The position numbers and the translations under genes were made by a program. DNA of 64,000 bases from Clytia hemisphaerica (taxonomy: Eukaryota > Cnidaria > Hydrozoa > Leptothecata > Clytiidae): NCBI GenBank assembly GCA_902728285.1, contig CACVBU010000956.1:787457-851456 (forward strand), read 5' to 3'. Shown here piece by piece: positions 12,462-23,700 of this stretch; within the stretch, counting starts at the first letter, position 1; each line of letters begins with the position of its first letter. Below the pieces are notes generated by a model that was given only the letters and a program-made list of their open reading frames with translations, was not told the origin of the DNA and did no database searches.

Positions 12462-12893
12462 CTGGAGTAGCAGAGACAAAGAAGCTGAAATCAGCTTCGT
12501 GGGCCAGGCTTGATGGTGATGGTCATGGTTCTTTATCCTTAGCAGACACGGCTGCACCTTCCTGAGGGCCTAGAACAAATGGGTCAGATTGTAAAGACAG
12601 ACTCGGTGGACCATCGGTATTAATGTGTGATTCTTCAGCTTTTCCACTTCCCTGGCAAGCTTGAATGTAGAATAACTTCGGTTTTCCATTCAAATTTGGG
12701 CAATTCTTTCCGTTAAAATATTTTCTCATTTCAGCAAAATCCATCTCTTGACCATCATTGCAATAGATTCCTTTCTCATAACCATGCGATAAGATACATA
12801 TCACCAAGCAATCATGATTTGCATTTCTGTCATCTAAGGCATAGTCACGCAAGATTTTCAACATTTGCGATCTACCGACATTTTCTTTTGTTT
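12462..12893 (-). pseudogene. caspase p20/p10 exon, downstream part (after the insertion), with internal TGA
   Basis: Reads TKENVGRSQMLKILRDYA, then HDCLVICILSHGYEKG with the catalytic His, and KLFYIQACQG with the catalytic Cys, followed by a linker and the p10 start HEADFSFFVSATPG. An in-frame TGA sits at 12523-12525 in the linker, between QACQG and HEADF; the same frame continues correctly after it. The exon ends with donor ACTCCAG|GTATAT at 12462. Positions 12887-12893 (TTTGTTT) are the other copy of the target-site duplication. The linker is where caspases are normally cleaved, so a truncated p20-only product would end there. Confidence 0.88.
12887..12893. repeat. target-site duplication, left copy
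   Basis: TTTGTTT immediately outside the left terminal inverted repeat; the same 7 bp follow the right repeat at 28850-28856. Described KDZ relatives usually give about 8 bp, so 7 is slightly short. Confidence 0.75.
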
Positions 12894-13014
12894 CACCTTT
12901 TTATGTAACGGGTATACGATGAGTATCGCTATCACTTGTCGAAGGTTTGCCATGCTCATCGTTGCACCTTTACTTTCTAGATTTCTGGAGCGAAGGGTAA
13001 ACTGATGGGTATCG
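12894..13014 (+). repeat. left terminal inverted repeat of the KDZ transposon (121 bp)
   Basis: Reads as the exact reverse complement of 28729-28849; identity is lost abruptly after GGGTATCG. On the inner side, two direct copies of TGTACCGTTATTGAGAGTTTG follow (13027-13047 and 13068-13088). Confidence 0.95.
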
Positions 13015-13026
13015 TGCTTTAAGTAA

Positions 13027-13088
13027 TGTACCGTTATTGAGAGTTTGGACATAGGTGATTCTATCATTGTACCGTTATTGAGAGTTTG
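13027..13088 (+). repeat. subterminal direct repeat pair
   Basis: Two copies of a 21-bp sequence starting TGTACCGTTATTG, 41 bp apart, just inside the left terminal repeat and 22 bp before the first possible ATG of the pseudokinase gene. They could be transposase-binding or promoter elements. I did not see them at the right end. Confidence 0.6.
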
Positions 13089-13109
13089 AACGTAGTGTTT
13101 ATCAATCTG

Positions 13110-16100
13110 ATGGAAGCAAGCAAAATGGCGGCGATAAACAACGAGGAATTCAACAACGAGGAGGACGAGGAAAAAGAAATGAACCAAAATTTTAATGAAG
13201 GTATTCAAGTTACTGAGACAAAACTAAGTGTATACATCTGATAGTGTTTTTTGAATTGGAACAATACTTTTACTTTAGGTTTTGGGACCTAAACTGTCGA
13301 AAGTATTCCTTTAAAATTTGAAATTAAGAAATATTTATTTATAGCGTGCCTGCCTGTCGGCGCACCAAACAGTGCGGTGTTTTGTCTGGTCTCAAAAATT
13401 ATCCTTTTGCTACACCAGATGTGGTAAGTCCAGTGTCAGTCCGGTGTTTAAATGCCGGGAGCTTTAGGCACTGGACGTGCGTCGGAAAAACATTATAAAC
13501 GCGCACACCACACGCTCCTCACCAGACACGTCAGCCTTCAGACTTCCGGTGTTGAGGGTGTCCGTTGGTAAAAAGTATTCTTATCCAACACCAGACCTTC
13601 ACCATGTCCGGTGCTGTCAAGTCCGGTGTGCCGGCAGGGTCGTACATCGTAAAAATTAAAACCAAAAAAAATGTTGGTTTTTCATCACATCCATCCAGTT
13701 AGTCCATCCTGGCATCCATATCTACATCTCCAGACGATCTCAATCGAACGGAATCGACAATCTAACCAATCAAACCAAATCAAACGTCAAAATTCTGGAT
13801 AATATTCGATTGGTTTGATTGTTGTTCGACTGTGGTTTGATCGTCGATTCCGTTCAAATGAGATCGTCTGGCTTTATTCTTGCAGCTTCCCCACATCCCA
13901 GCTCTCAAACATCACAAGCCAAATGAAATTAATTTCGATTTCCCGTAGAAATTATGTGATGAACAATCCGGGGGTCAATGAATTGACGATCGAACGCAAT
14001 CAAACATCAATCGAACGCAATCAAACATCGATCGAATCTGAAAATTGCGGTAATATTCGATTGAGATTCGATTGCGTTTGACAATCGAATTTCAATCGAT
14101 TGATTGCGTTCGATTTGGTTTGACTGGTTCGATTGTCAATTCCGTTCGATTGAGATCTACATCTGGCAATTGAACAAGGTGAGCATTTGAACAGGGTTTT
14201 CGTTGCCCAGTGCAAATGAGATAGGATGTCTCAAGCTAATGAAAAGAAGCAAAAATGAACCTTCCCCGAACCTTAGACCACTTACCGTGAGTGGTCCTAA
14301 ATCCGACAACCCTGCCTAATTCCGACCCCCCAAATAACTGTTATGAAAAAAATTCTATGTTTACAAACATTCCCTCTCCAAGTTGAACAATAAACTATTG
14401 CAAGAACTCTTAAAAAAAAGCATCTAAACAAGATTGTCAAAATGTCAATCAATGTAATTTTAAAAAGTGTGAATTGTAAAAATAATTACTTTTTATGATG
14501 CTGTTACTGTTGTTGTCATTTATGATGTACATATTGCAATGAAAAATTATGTTTTGTATAAAAAGTAATTGTTGAAATTGTTATTTGGTTCAATGTATCA
14601 AATCTCTTAGTTTAGTTGACACTTTGGTATCTTTGTTGCGTCACAGCAAAAGGTTTGTTTTTGTTTTAGTTTGTATCTTTGAAAGACCCCATCGGATTTA
14701 GGCAGGACTGTCGGATTTAGAACCACTCACGGTAGATAAAAAAGGCAAAAGGTGAAGAAAGAGCTCAATTTTAATTTATTTTTTCTGTATTGATACTTAC
14801 AGATAGACCAAATTGAACGCAGTCGACCAATTGAAATTTGATTGTTGAATATTGCCATAGTTTTCAGATTAGATTGATATTTATTTGATTGCAGTCGATT
14901 GCATTAGATTGCGTTTGATTGAGATAGGATGTAGGATGGGATAGGAAAAGCAAGTGTTATCATAAGGATGGAAGGACAAATTGCCGAATTAGACCACATG
15001 ACAAATCATATCCTTGCCATACGTCATACAATTGGGAAAGTATGGTGAAAGTGGTGGATTGTATGTTTACATGACATCAGAGTACGTCAAACACTCTTCT
15101 TTGATTTATGATGGAAAATAGGCCTTCTTTAGAGCATAGAACAATCAAAGGCAGTTGAAAGACTACTATATTTTAAACAACAATCGAACACAGACGAACG
15201 ACAATCGAATGCAGTTGAACGATAATCAAACCAATCAAATGGGTCCGTCCCGTCCGTCACACTTTTAAATTTTTCTTGCAGCCTAGGGCCAGCTACATAA
15301 GTTACATTTCAAGTCCAATAATTTCTTAAAATACACCAAAATGATACCTTTAAGTATTAGTTACATGCTAGATAGATCTTCCTCCTCTGCAATATGCGAA
15401 AATGTGCTAAAATCTTCCTTTTGGAAAAATCCAAAAAAGGATAATTTTACAGTGAAATCTTTGTTTGCTGAATTGAATTGAGTGAAATTTTATGCTTATA
15501 AAAAACATGTAATCATTCTCAGGTGAATAGACCCTATACAAAAAGGTTGCTATTTTATTGTTGAAATTTTTTTCTTATTCATCACTAGTAATTTGGGATC
15601 AGATCTATGCTTATTTTGTCAAAAATTATGACAAAAATCACAACAGAGAAAAATCGGGGGCACAACAAAAGAGACGAGTACGACAAAACATAAAGACCAA
15701 AGTGATGGTATGCATTATTATTTTAAAATTATTGTCTCTGTAAACTATTTAATTGAATTATCTTACAAAGACAAATATCATACTATGGAAGATATCACCA
15801 ATTTATTCTAGTTAATGTACTGTAAGTAAACTATATATTTTGTTTCCAAGTATTTTTCTTAGTAAATTTCTTCACTCATAGAAAATATGTAAAGGAATTG
15901 AGAGAGGTGAAAGTGTGGAGGAAATCCTGAAGAAAGTTGCTGACTACGTCTCAACATTATTTAAAGTAATTTATTTTATTGTGTATGCTTTCAACAGAAA
16001 AGTTAAAGAGCCAAAAATAAAAATTATTTGAACCAGTTAAAACAATTACTGCACAGTTCTTCATGCAATCTCCAGGCAATAGATTATTTTATTTTCGCAT

Positions 16101-17886
16101 AACTACCAAAAAGTAAAGTTCTTTTGCCAAAAATTGAAAACAAGTTCAAATATGCTAAATGTGACATGTTTTGTGAAAATTGAACAAATAGTTTTTCCTT
16201 TAAAATTATCTAGGTAGCTGTAGAGATAAAAATTGGTTCATTCCATCATAAAAGTGGTTGTGATGATGAGGTATTTCTTTGTCTAAAAATTTTGTTATTT
16301 TAAAGAAGTATGACCTTTTGATTTATGTGAATAAAACTACTGACTTCAAAATAATTTCTCAAAATTGATTAAAAGGCTTTTTAAAAGTGTTTTACTCCAC
16401 AATGCAATCCACAAAATGTGTAACCGTACATCCTGTGCCCATGTTCAGGAGTTGCCATAAAGCCATTATGGTAATAACCGGGAGGGCACATTGCTATACA
16501 TTGTAATTTTTCCAACTACTTAGTTACCTTTTTTTTCTTCAAAATAAAGGTTGATAATTACATAGGTGGTGGTAAAGGAGAAGAAAATGATGATAGCAAA
16601 ACTGATGATAGCAAAACTGATGAAATTAACAATGATAATAACGTAAAAACTAATGAAAATAATGATAACTGGTCTACTGAAGATTATGAAAGTGAAGAAC
16701 AGGAAAAGGTTTCATTTTGATTTTTAAAACAGATTTGATCAATGTATTGTTTTTAATAAAATTTTGTTTGTTTTACTTGATAGTAAGCTATGGTTATAAC
16801 CTCTTTGCCCCTTTATATTAGGTACTTCAGTCATCCCCCAAGCGCTTTAAAAGATGGAAAGTAGTAGAGTCAGAGGTGGATATAAACAAAAGGCGCCTAG
16901 AGAATGCTAATGCACAAATCAAACGACTTGAGAACTTTAATAGAGCTCAATCAGACACAATTAGCGTCCTCAAAGAAAAGAATGCTTCTCTCTCCCACCG
17001 CAATGCGGAATATACAAAATTGAAGATCATACAGCAGCTTGGAGAGAGACGTTCTACTCTAATGGTTGACGCTTCATTGTTTAGCAAAACTTTTCACTGC
17101 GGGGATCAACTAATGCAAGAGCAAGACTCCACAATAATCGATCCAGAGAGTTTTAAAGTGGCAAAGAAAGTATCTTTGGCTAGTGGTACTTTCTCTAATT
17201 CTGAGAAAGCTGTCTTTCCTGATGGTGACTCAGTAGTGATCAAGTCCTTAAATGGCAGTTTTGGCATGCAAGCTCTTGCAGTTGCATCACATGAGCATCG
17301 AATTCTGACCTTTTTAGGAGTTCATCCAAACATTGTTCAAACTATTGGTCTAGTGCAGTTCAGCAATAACTTTGCACATATTTTAAACTTTGAAACTGGG
17401 TGGACACTCCAACACGAGATTGATAAGAAATTTGTAATGTCCTTGGATAAATTAAAGCAGCATATACTTGGTATTTCAAGTGCCCTTCAACATCTGTTTT
17501 CAAGAGGTGTTCTTCACAATAATTTGGTTGCCAGTAACATTATTTTGACCGACCGCACTAAACCAATACTGATGGGATTCACGTTTGCGTGTCGTGAGAG
17601 TTGTGGTAAGGCAAAAGTTGAAGATGTTTTAAAGCTTTTCAGTAATCAAAGTCACTTTGCCCCTGAACTCTTCAGAGGGTCAAAGGTCACCTATTCGTCC
17701 GATATTTATTCGTTTGGCATCCTCCTCCAGCGAATATTGAAGAGACCTTCATCGTTTTCATTGGAAGATGTACTCAAGACACGGTTAGAGTGCATTGCTC
17801 AGCATTGCGTGGAAAAATCTCGTGGAAAGAGACTACCCCATCTATTTTTGCAGAGCAGGCTAATAGCGATCATTGAAAATTCCTGA
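13110..17886 (+). CDS. transposon-borne acidic/coiled-coil pseudokinase, 6 exons
   Basis: Exons by splice consensus and phase: 13110-13200, 15589-15707, 15882-15965, 16214-16270, 16550-16708, 16822-17886, giving about 524 residues. Residues 1-30 are acidic (a second ATG is in frame at 13125). Exon 2 gives VIWDQIYAYF and a basic stretch, and exon 5 a D/N/E/K-rich linker. A coiled-coil-like region (RRLENANAQIKRLENF) leads into a kinase fold: VVIK with the lysine, EHRIL for helix C, LHNNLVASN in place of HRDLKxxN, MGFTFA in place of DFG, and APEL. The glycine loop reads SLASGTFS. Both catalytic aspartates are missing, so I predict a pseudokinase. The exon structure makes one unfused kinase unlikely. 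The function of the N-terminal half is unknown. Confidence 0.82.
13730..13871. repeat. 142-bp fold-back element
   Basis: Arms CCAGACGATCTC...GGAATCGAC (13730-13758) and the inverted copy at 13843-13871, about 29 bp with three mismatches. The inner part is rich in ATCGAA/CAATCAAA, a sequence type also seen at 13985-14150, near 15200, near 49000 and at 50166-50570. Confidence 0.7.
14283..14734. repeat. 452-bp MITE with about 45-bp inverted repeats
   Basis: Ends are TACCGTGAGTGGTCCTAAAT at 14283 and its inverted partner ending CACTCACGGTA at 14734. The arms extend over about 45 bp with a few mismatches (CCGACA, CCTGCCTAA). TA at both tips would suit a TA target, as in Tc1/mariner-type MITEs. 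No coding capacity. Confidence 0.75.
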
Positions 17887-19146
17887 TTTTATGGTTGTTA
17901 AACTTAAAACTTGAGTGGCAGACATAATATATACAAAAACTTTCGTTCCTCTAGAAAATAGATGTTGATTGCAAACAAACTCTCTTATGTAAAGTAATCA
18001 AATACAAGAATCAAATAAACTAAACCTGTCAACCTTTTTTTATAAGCATGAGTTGTTTGCTTTATTCTTTAAAGATTGGAACCTTTTTTATGCATACACT
18101 TTCCCTTTTTTTTCCCATCCAAAAAATACTTGTAAATTTGCTGCTAAGAAAAATCCCTATAGGGGTCATAATAATGTGATTTTAGAGTTAAAATTTTCAA
18201 AAATTACGAAGTCCCCTCTCTTATTTAGACACAGAAGAGTGTAAACTTAACAAAACGAAAAATTACTTTCCTGGAATTGAAAAAGTTGGTGTTTTGATAG
18301 GATCTTCTTGGATGTGAAAAGATATTTTTGAAAGAACTTTTTATGGTATTTTTACCACAAATAAAGACAGGAAATAATATTCCCTCGAGTTTGTTTGCAG
18401 CCAAGCACTTTAATATCAGAAAAGCTTTGTGGAAAAAACTTTAGAATGTTTAAAATTCTCACACCTGCCTAAAGATAGCAATTGAAGGTTACATTTATAT
18501 TTTTCAAGCCTGCTTGCTTTTTATTTTGAGCACCCTGTTTCTAGGGATAAAATTTAGAAAAATAGACTATTTGCAAAATCGGCTTACTTTTTTCCATTCA
18601 TATTGTCTTTAAATAATGGTGACTTCTTAAAATATAAATTTAAGTAGATCCACATACTGATTGATCTCTTAGCATTTATCCTGAAACACTTTTGTTTTAA
18701 GTGAATTTTATCTACATACTAGCATAAACTTGATCTCTCACAAGCAAGTTTGAAGATTTCTAGAATTATTAGCTTATTTCGATTTTATTTGTTAAAGAGA
18801 AATATCAAAGTCCATATTATGTATTTTATTTATTCAGTTGTTTAAGATATTGTAGTCAATATTCCTGAATATTCTTGTAATATTTTTCCACGAGGCATTT
18901 AACTAATCAAAAAATCATGTCATCATCTCTGAATACCAGACTGAAAAATTTAATTCTTACATAGATCTCCTCCCTTTTAAAGGTATTAAATACAGTAATT
19001 ACTACTGTAATTTTGGGTGAACGCTTTTACAAAATATAAAATGATGCTGTTGTTTCACATCGACTATGTTGCTGTTCTTGTTGTTTTTTCTTTTTATTTT
19101 AGTTTCTGTAAATAACATCGAAAAAATTCATTGAAATAACAACGTC
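17887..19146. other. spacer between pseudokinase and homeodomain/HMG genes
   Basis: About 1.26 kb of AT-rich sequence inside the transposon. It must hold the 3' end of the pseudokinase transcript and the promoter of the next gene. I see no coding sequence. Confidence 0.55.
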
Positions 19147-20523
19147 ATGTCTACCAAAGTAAAAATTGTCAAAACTGCTCAACAGATTGAAACATTGGAG
19201 AGTTTTTTTCAAAAAGGGATGACATCATACGGCAGGGACAATGTCAACGGGCTAAAGCTGTTGGATGAGGCTGTCAAGGAAACTGGCCTTACTGAAACAA
19301 TTGTTAAGGTAAACACCCTGACAAAAATTTATCTTATATATAAAACTTTTCTACCCTGTTAGCTTTGTAGCGGTATAATATTGAAAGTAGTGAAAACTTG
19401 GCCTTCGTCTAACTATCAAAATTACGAGTAGCATGGATATGCTTGATAATTAATCCTTTTTTTTGATCTTTGCAAATTGATAAAAAATACTGACACTGCT
19501 ACTGACAGTTTCGTGCGCAAAAATGGATACGTTTTTTAATACGCTCGAAAAACCTTTTCCGTCGTATACCAAAATTAATATTTGCTAAAATTAGCAACTT
19601 TAAGGAAATCTATTGGAAGATTTTGTGTTCATGATTTTCTAAAAAAAAAAAACAGGAAAATTAGAATTTGACAAAATAAAAATGGGGCAGATTTGAGAAA
19701 TCTTAAAAATCCTAATCACGAAAATTATTCTTCACGTGAAATTTACTGTAGGAATGGATCAGGAATAAGAAGAAGGCCCCCAGTAAAAAGAAAACCGAGA
19801 AGGTCAACGAGCGAAATCCAAGAGGATACGACCTATTCAAATCAAAATGGTTGACTGGTAAACTTAATTACAGATTTTATTTTATTTACCTGTTTTCAAA
19901 TATATTCAATGATGATTTTTTTTTTCATTTCTAGTTGTGTTTTAATTAAAACTATTACATTATTTATTCAATGACAAGCCAATAAATAGCTTCCTCTTCT
20001 TCTAATATGATTTCAGATAACCCGAATAGCTCGCTACGAGAAGCTAATATTGCATGGAAGGAATTGGTAGATGAAGAAAAGCTGGATTTCAATAAACGGG
20101 CATCGGAAATCGAAGAGGTCAATTTTCATGACAAACCAGTGGAATGGCAAAAGAAGAAGATATCCCTTACTAGGAAGAAAATTTTAGACTTGGTAAAACT
20201 TTTTATTATTCTATATTTCAATGTATGATGCATTCACGATTATTTTCATAAAATAGTAACCACTAAAACTATATACGACGATTTTAAATTTCTCGAGATA
20301 CATTTTAGAAATCGACTAAATCCGTAATATATCTCTAATCTAATTTTTCTGAGAGCTTTCGAATGGTATAACTGGTTAGATGTTTTGACAACTTCGATTT
20401 TTCGTCGAATTCTAAGGGTCAAGGGTTTTATATCTTTTGTCATAGGATGCAATTAACGTACAAAAGAAATTAACGCAAACGTTGATGGGATTGGAACTAC
20501 TCATACAAACATATGGAAAGTAA
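19147..20523 (+). CDS. transposon-borne homeodomain-like plus HMG-box-like protein, 4 exons
   Basis: Exons 19147-19308, 19752-19857, 20017-20192 and 20446-20523 (TAA) join with consistent phases into 173 residues. Residues about 9-63 look like a homeodomain: QQIETLESFFQKG for helix 1, then VKETGLTETIVKEWIRNKKK, where EWIRNKKK sits at the WFxNxR recognition-helix position. The usual F and R are replaced by I and K, so it is divergent. A Lys-rich linker leads to an HMG-box-like segment (RNPRGYDLFKSKW ... IAWKELVDEEKLDFNKRASE), and a short helical tail follows. Likely a nuclear DNA-binding protein. It lies inside the transposon, convergent with the transposase gene 208 bp away. A helper role in transposition is an inference. 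Confidence 0.8.
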
Positions 20524-20731
20524 TGATCATGGCAAAAATAAAGTCTATTTTTAGATTTACCGCGGTACGCTATTCACATGAATAAAGGGCTCGATACCTT
20601 AGATTTGAATATACTTTTAAGGGTAATCGGTCCGTCATAGTTACTAAACGTTTGTTCTTGATTTAAAATGTGTAACAAAATAAAAAAGTAATTTTAAAAA
20701 GCATGGATAATGGTAACTCTTAAAACCTAAA

Positions 20732-23700
20732 TTACCGTTTTGCTTTTCGTTGATGTAAGGCAACATCAGATACTTTTTCACTCATCAGTGCTAAAGAAGA
20801 TTCCCTGTTGAAGGTTTTAAGCTTTTCGTAATAAATTTGTCTCCAGTCGGCAGCATCTAAAAAGAAAAACGCACATTGCTATTACCATTAAGTTTAAAGC
20901 CCGAAGGGCTAGAGTAGAAACTTTTGTTTACAGGCAAGAAAAGTGAAACCACTTAATTCTTTGTTTTCAAGTACTATATTTTTCGAAATCTAGTGATAGA
21001 TTTAATTTCAATCCGGCATTTGTGTAAAAACCATACGCAGGTGTTCTGGATAAAGATAAAGATTAAATAGCTAGGAAATGTCCCATCCAGGTGTTTCACG
21101 TCTAGCCCCTTCGGGACTTTAAACCCAATGCCTATAACACGTAGCTGAATTATAAGCTTACCTCTAATTATAAAGAAGTAAAATGCTACAAAATTCTAAC
21201 GCTACGTTATTATTTTATTTATTCGTCAATGTCAAAGGAGTACTGTCATTGTTTTCAAATTGGCTGAACGTTTGAAGATTTGTCCTAGAATATTATTTGT
21301 CGTGTCCGTCAGTAGAGTACCGTCAATGCTTTTGTCAATAGTTGCCTAGATGTCCTCAAAATACAGATCGGTTGTATATCTGAAAAATAATACAAAAAAT
21401 GGTTCTAAAAGCCTAAAATCATTATTCTTTAAGTTCTGTTACAACGTAAAGCGCTCAAGCAAATTAAGATAAATTAAAGTAAGTAAATAGATTAAGTAGT
21501 CCAAGAAAAGTGCTGTGGTAGAAGCAGTAATGACCTGGTTGCAGTGGCCTTTTGTCCTTGTTTACAACACTGTCTTCCTCTCGTTTCCAAGCTTCAATGA
21601 CTTTCTCATCCACTTTAACTTCTACAACGGAATGAGATTGATGAATTGCTAAGTAGTAGCTTTTTTATTTCACTGAATACAATACTCTTTATTTCCTTTT
21701 TATGATAGGGATCATTACGATTTACCTAGAGGGGAGAGACTTTCATGTGATTGAATTTCAAGAACTGACGAACGAGTTTTCTCCCGCAGATAAAGGTATA
21801 ATAATTATAGTTTTCCTACAACTAGTAAATAAACAGTAGGGAATCAAAATACTTATTTATACCATAATGGATTGTAGACACGATCTGAATGACAATGAAA
21901 GGAACCATTACCAGTCAGTTTAGAGCATATCGCTTTAATCTCCGACTCACAGGAATTCACGGTTTCGATCGCCTTGTTACGCAAAAATACAAGATATTTC
22001 CCTAAAGCAAAAATTGTGCAAGCTTATACGAAAAATAAAAAAATTGAAAAATAGTATGCTTGTGTTTTAGTCTAAATAAAACGTCACAAGTCAAAGAATT
22101 TATAAGATGGATCTCGAATGTTTCTTAAAGTACTTGCCTATGTTTCCCATTTTCTTTGAGCCAAAGTGCATCAAGGCATCACTGAGTAAGTCAGTTCGAT
22201 GCGCCGGAGTCATTTCTTTGGTTATCTTTGAAAACGACCTCAGGTAAGACCACAGGCGCTCCATCAGTTCTCCATCCATCAAACCAAACGTTTCAAGCCG
22301 ACGAATGGAATTCTTTACCTGGATAAACAATAAAGTTCAGGGAATACACTCTTCTCGAGATGCATAAATTTATTGTTGTCCTCGTTTTCAAACAGATTTC
22401 ATTGCTACGAAATTATACATTTAAACCAATTTAAATTCCCAAAAGGCAAACATTAACTCTAAAACAAAAGTACTTGAAATTCAAAATGTCTCATGAGGTG
22501 TAAACAACACAATTATCATTGTGAATATGTAATTTTATAACAATGAAATCTGTTTGAAAACGAGGACAACAATAAATTTATGCATCTCAAGAAGAGTGTA
22601 TTACTGATATTTTCTAGTGTAACGGAGGGTGATAATAAGGGCATCATCAAAGCGTGCTTCAATTTTGTTTATTGCCACTCCAGGATGACGAAGATACATT
22701 CATCATAATGGCGGAGAAGAAAAATTATTACCTGACAATCCCCTCTGTGACCATATGAGTGAAAAACTGGTATTCCAAAGTGGAAATCTTTGTACTTCGT
22801 AAACGTGTTCTTTTTCTTTAAAAAAGCAAAGAACGTCTAATGTGGTTTGCTTGTGAACATTAGTCATAGATGAAGAGCAAAACATCGCTAATACTAGCAG
22901 GTACCCGGCGTCGCTATAATCTTTGAGAATGACATTGGAAATAAGAATACAGTAAGTGTACATACCTTCAAATGCGATTTTAATACACAGGCTATGTCAT
23001 ATATAACGTGAGTGAGTAAACTTTTGTCATGATTTTCTTCCAACAAACGGTCAAGTAAATACACAGCATATCCCAGCCTGAAAATTTTTATATGATGTAC
23101 AATAATTTTTCAACCCCGATATCATTAATAATGACCTCCCATTTTATGACTTTTATCCTACGAAGTACCAAAAAAGGGTTAAAAGCTTCATTTTCCAAGA
23201 TTCCAAGGAATCTTCAGCACAATCAGGCCCCAATCAGACACATTATGACCCCTCCCCGATTTTGTTGATTTTATTCTCGAGTACCCACCCGTCCCGCTTA
23301 TTCTATTGTCCCCTAAAATTAAGCACCAAAGAGTAGCATATGGAAAATGAGCTCACCCTGGCTTAAATTTCGTTAATTTATTTTTGCCAAAATTTTGCAG
23401 ATGAACTTTGTCCAAGAAAGACCAGATTTAGGATCGATTTATGATTTCAGAGCAGTTCCACAAAGATTGCTTTCGGGAAAATATCTTCCCACAAATATTC
23501 ATTTCTAAGGAATTATACTACACGTTATTTTTATAAGTAACCAAGTTGCCAAGATTCAAGCGCTTAAAATGGATCTGAAGATCTTGGAAAGAAATTCTTT
23601 TTTCAAACTTCATTAAAATTGTATTTGATTCTATTCTCCTTGAGATTCAATTTAATTGTTGGGGATAAAATTCAACTCATTTTAATACCTTTCACCATGC

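Larger units (their letters stand above)
13201..15588 (+). other. intron 1 of the pseudokinase gene, filled with small repeats
   Basis: Roughly 2.4 kb between donor GAAG|GTATTC and acceptor TCACTAG. It contains a GC-richer segment with degenerate inverted ends near 13345-13641 (CCTGCC...GGCAGG), a fold-back at 13730-13871, ATCGAA-rich palindromic DNA at 13985-14150, a 452-bp MITE at 14283-14734 and more ATCGAA-rich DNA near 15180-15240. Confidence 0.65.

Noticed and set aside
12858-13208. 116-codon minus-strand frame across the left transposon end
   Set aside because: It reads through the terminal repeat into the caspase exon in the wrong frame and overlaps exon 1 of the pseudokinase gene antisense.
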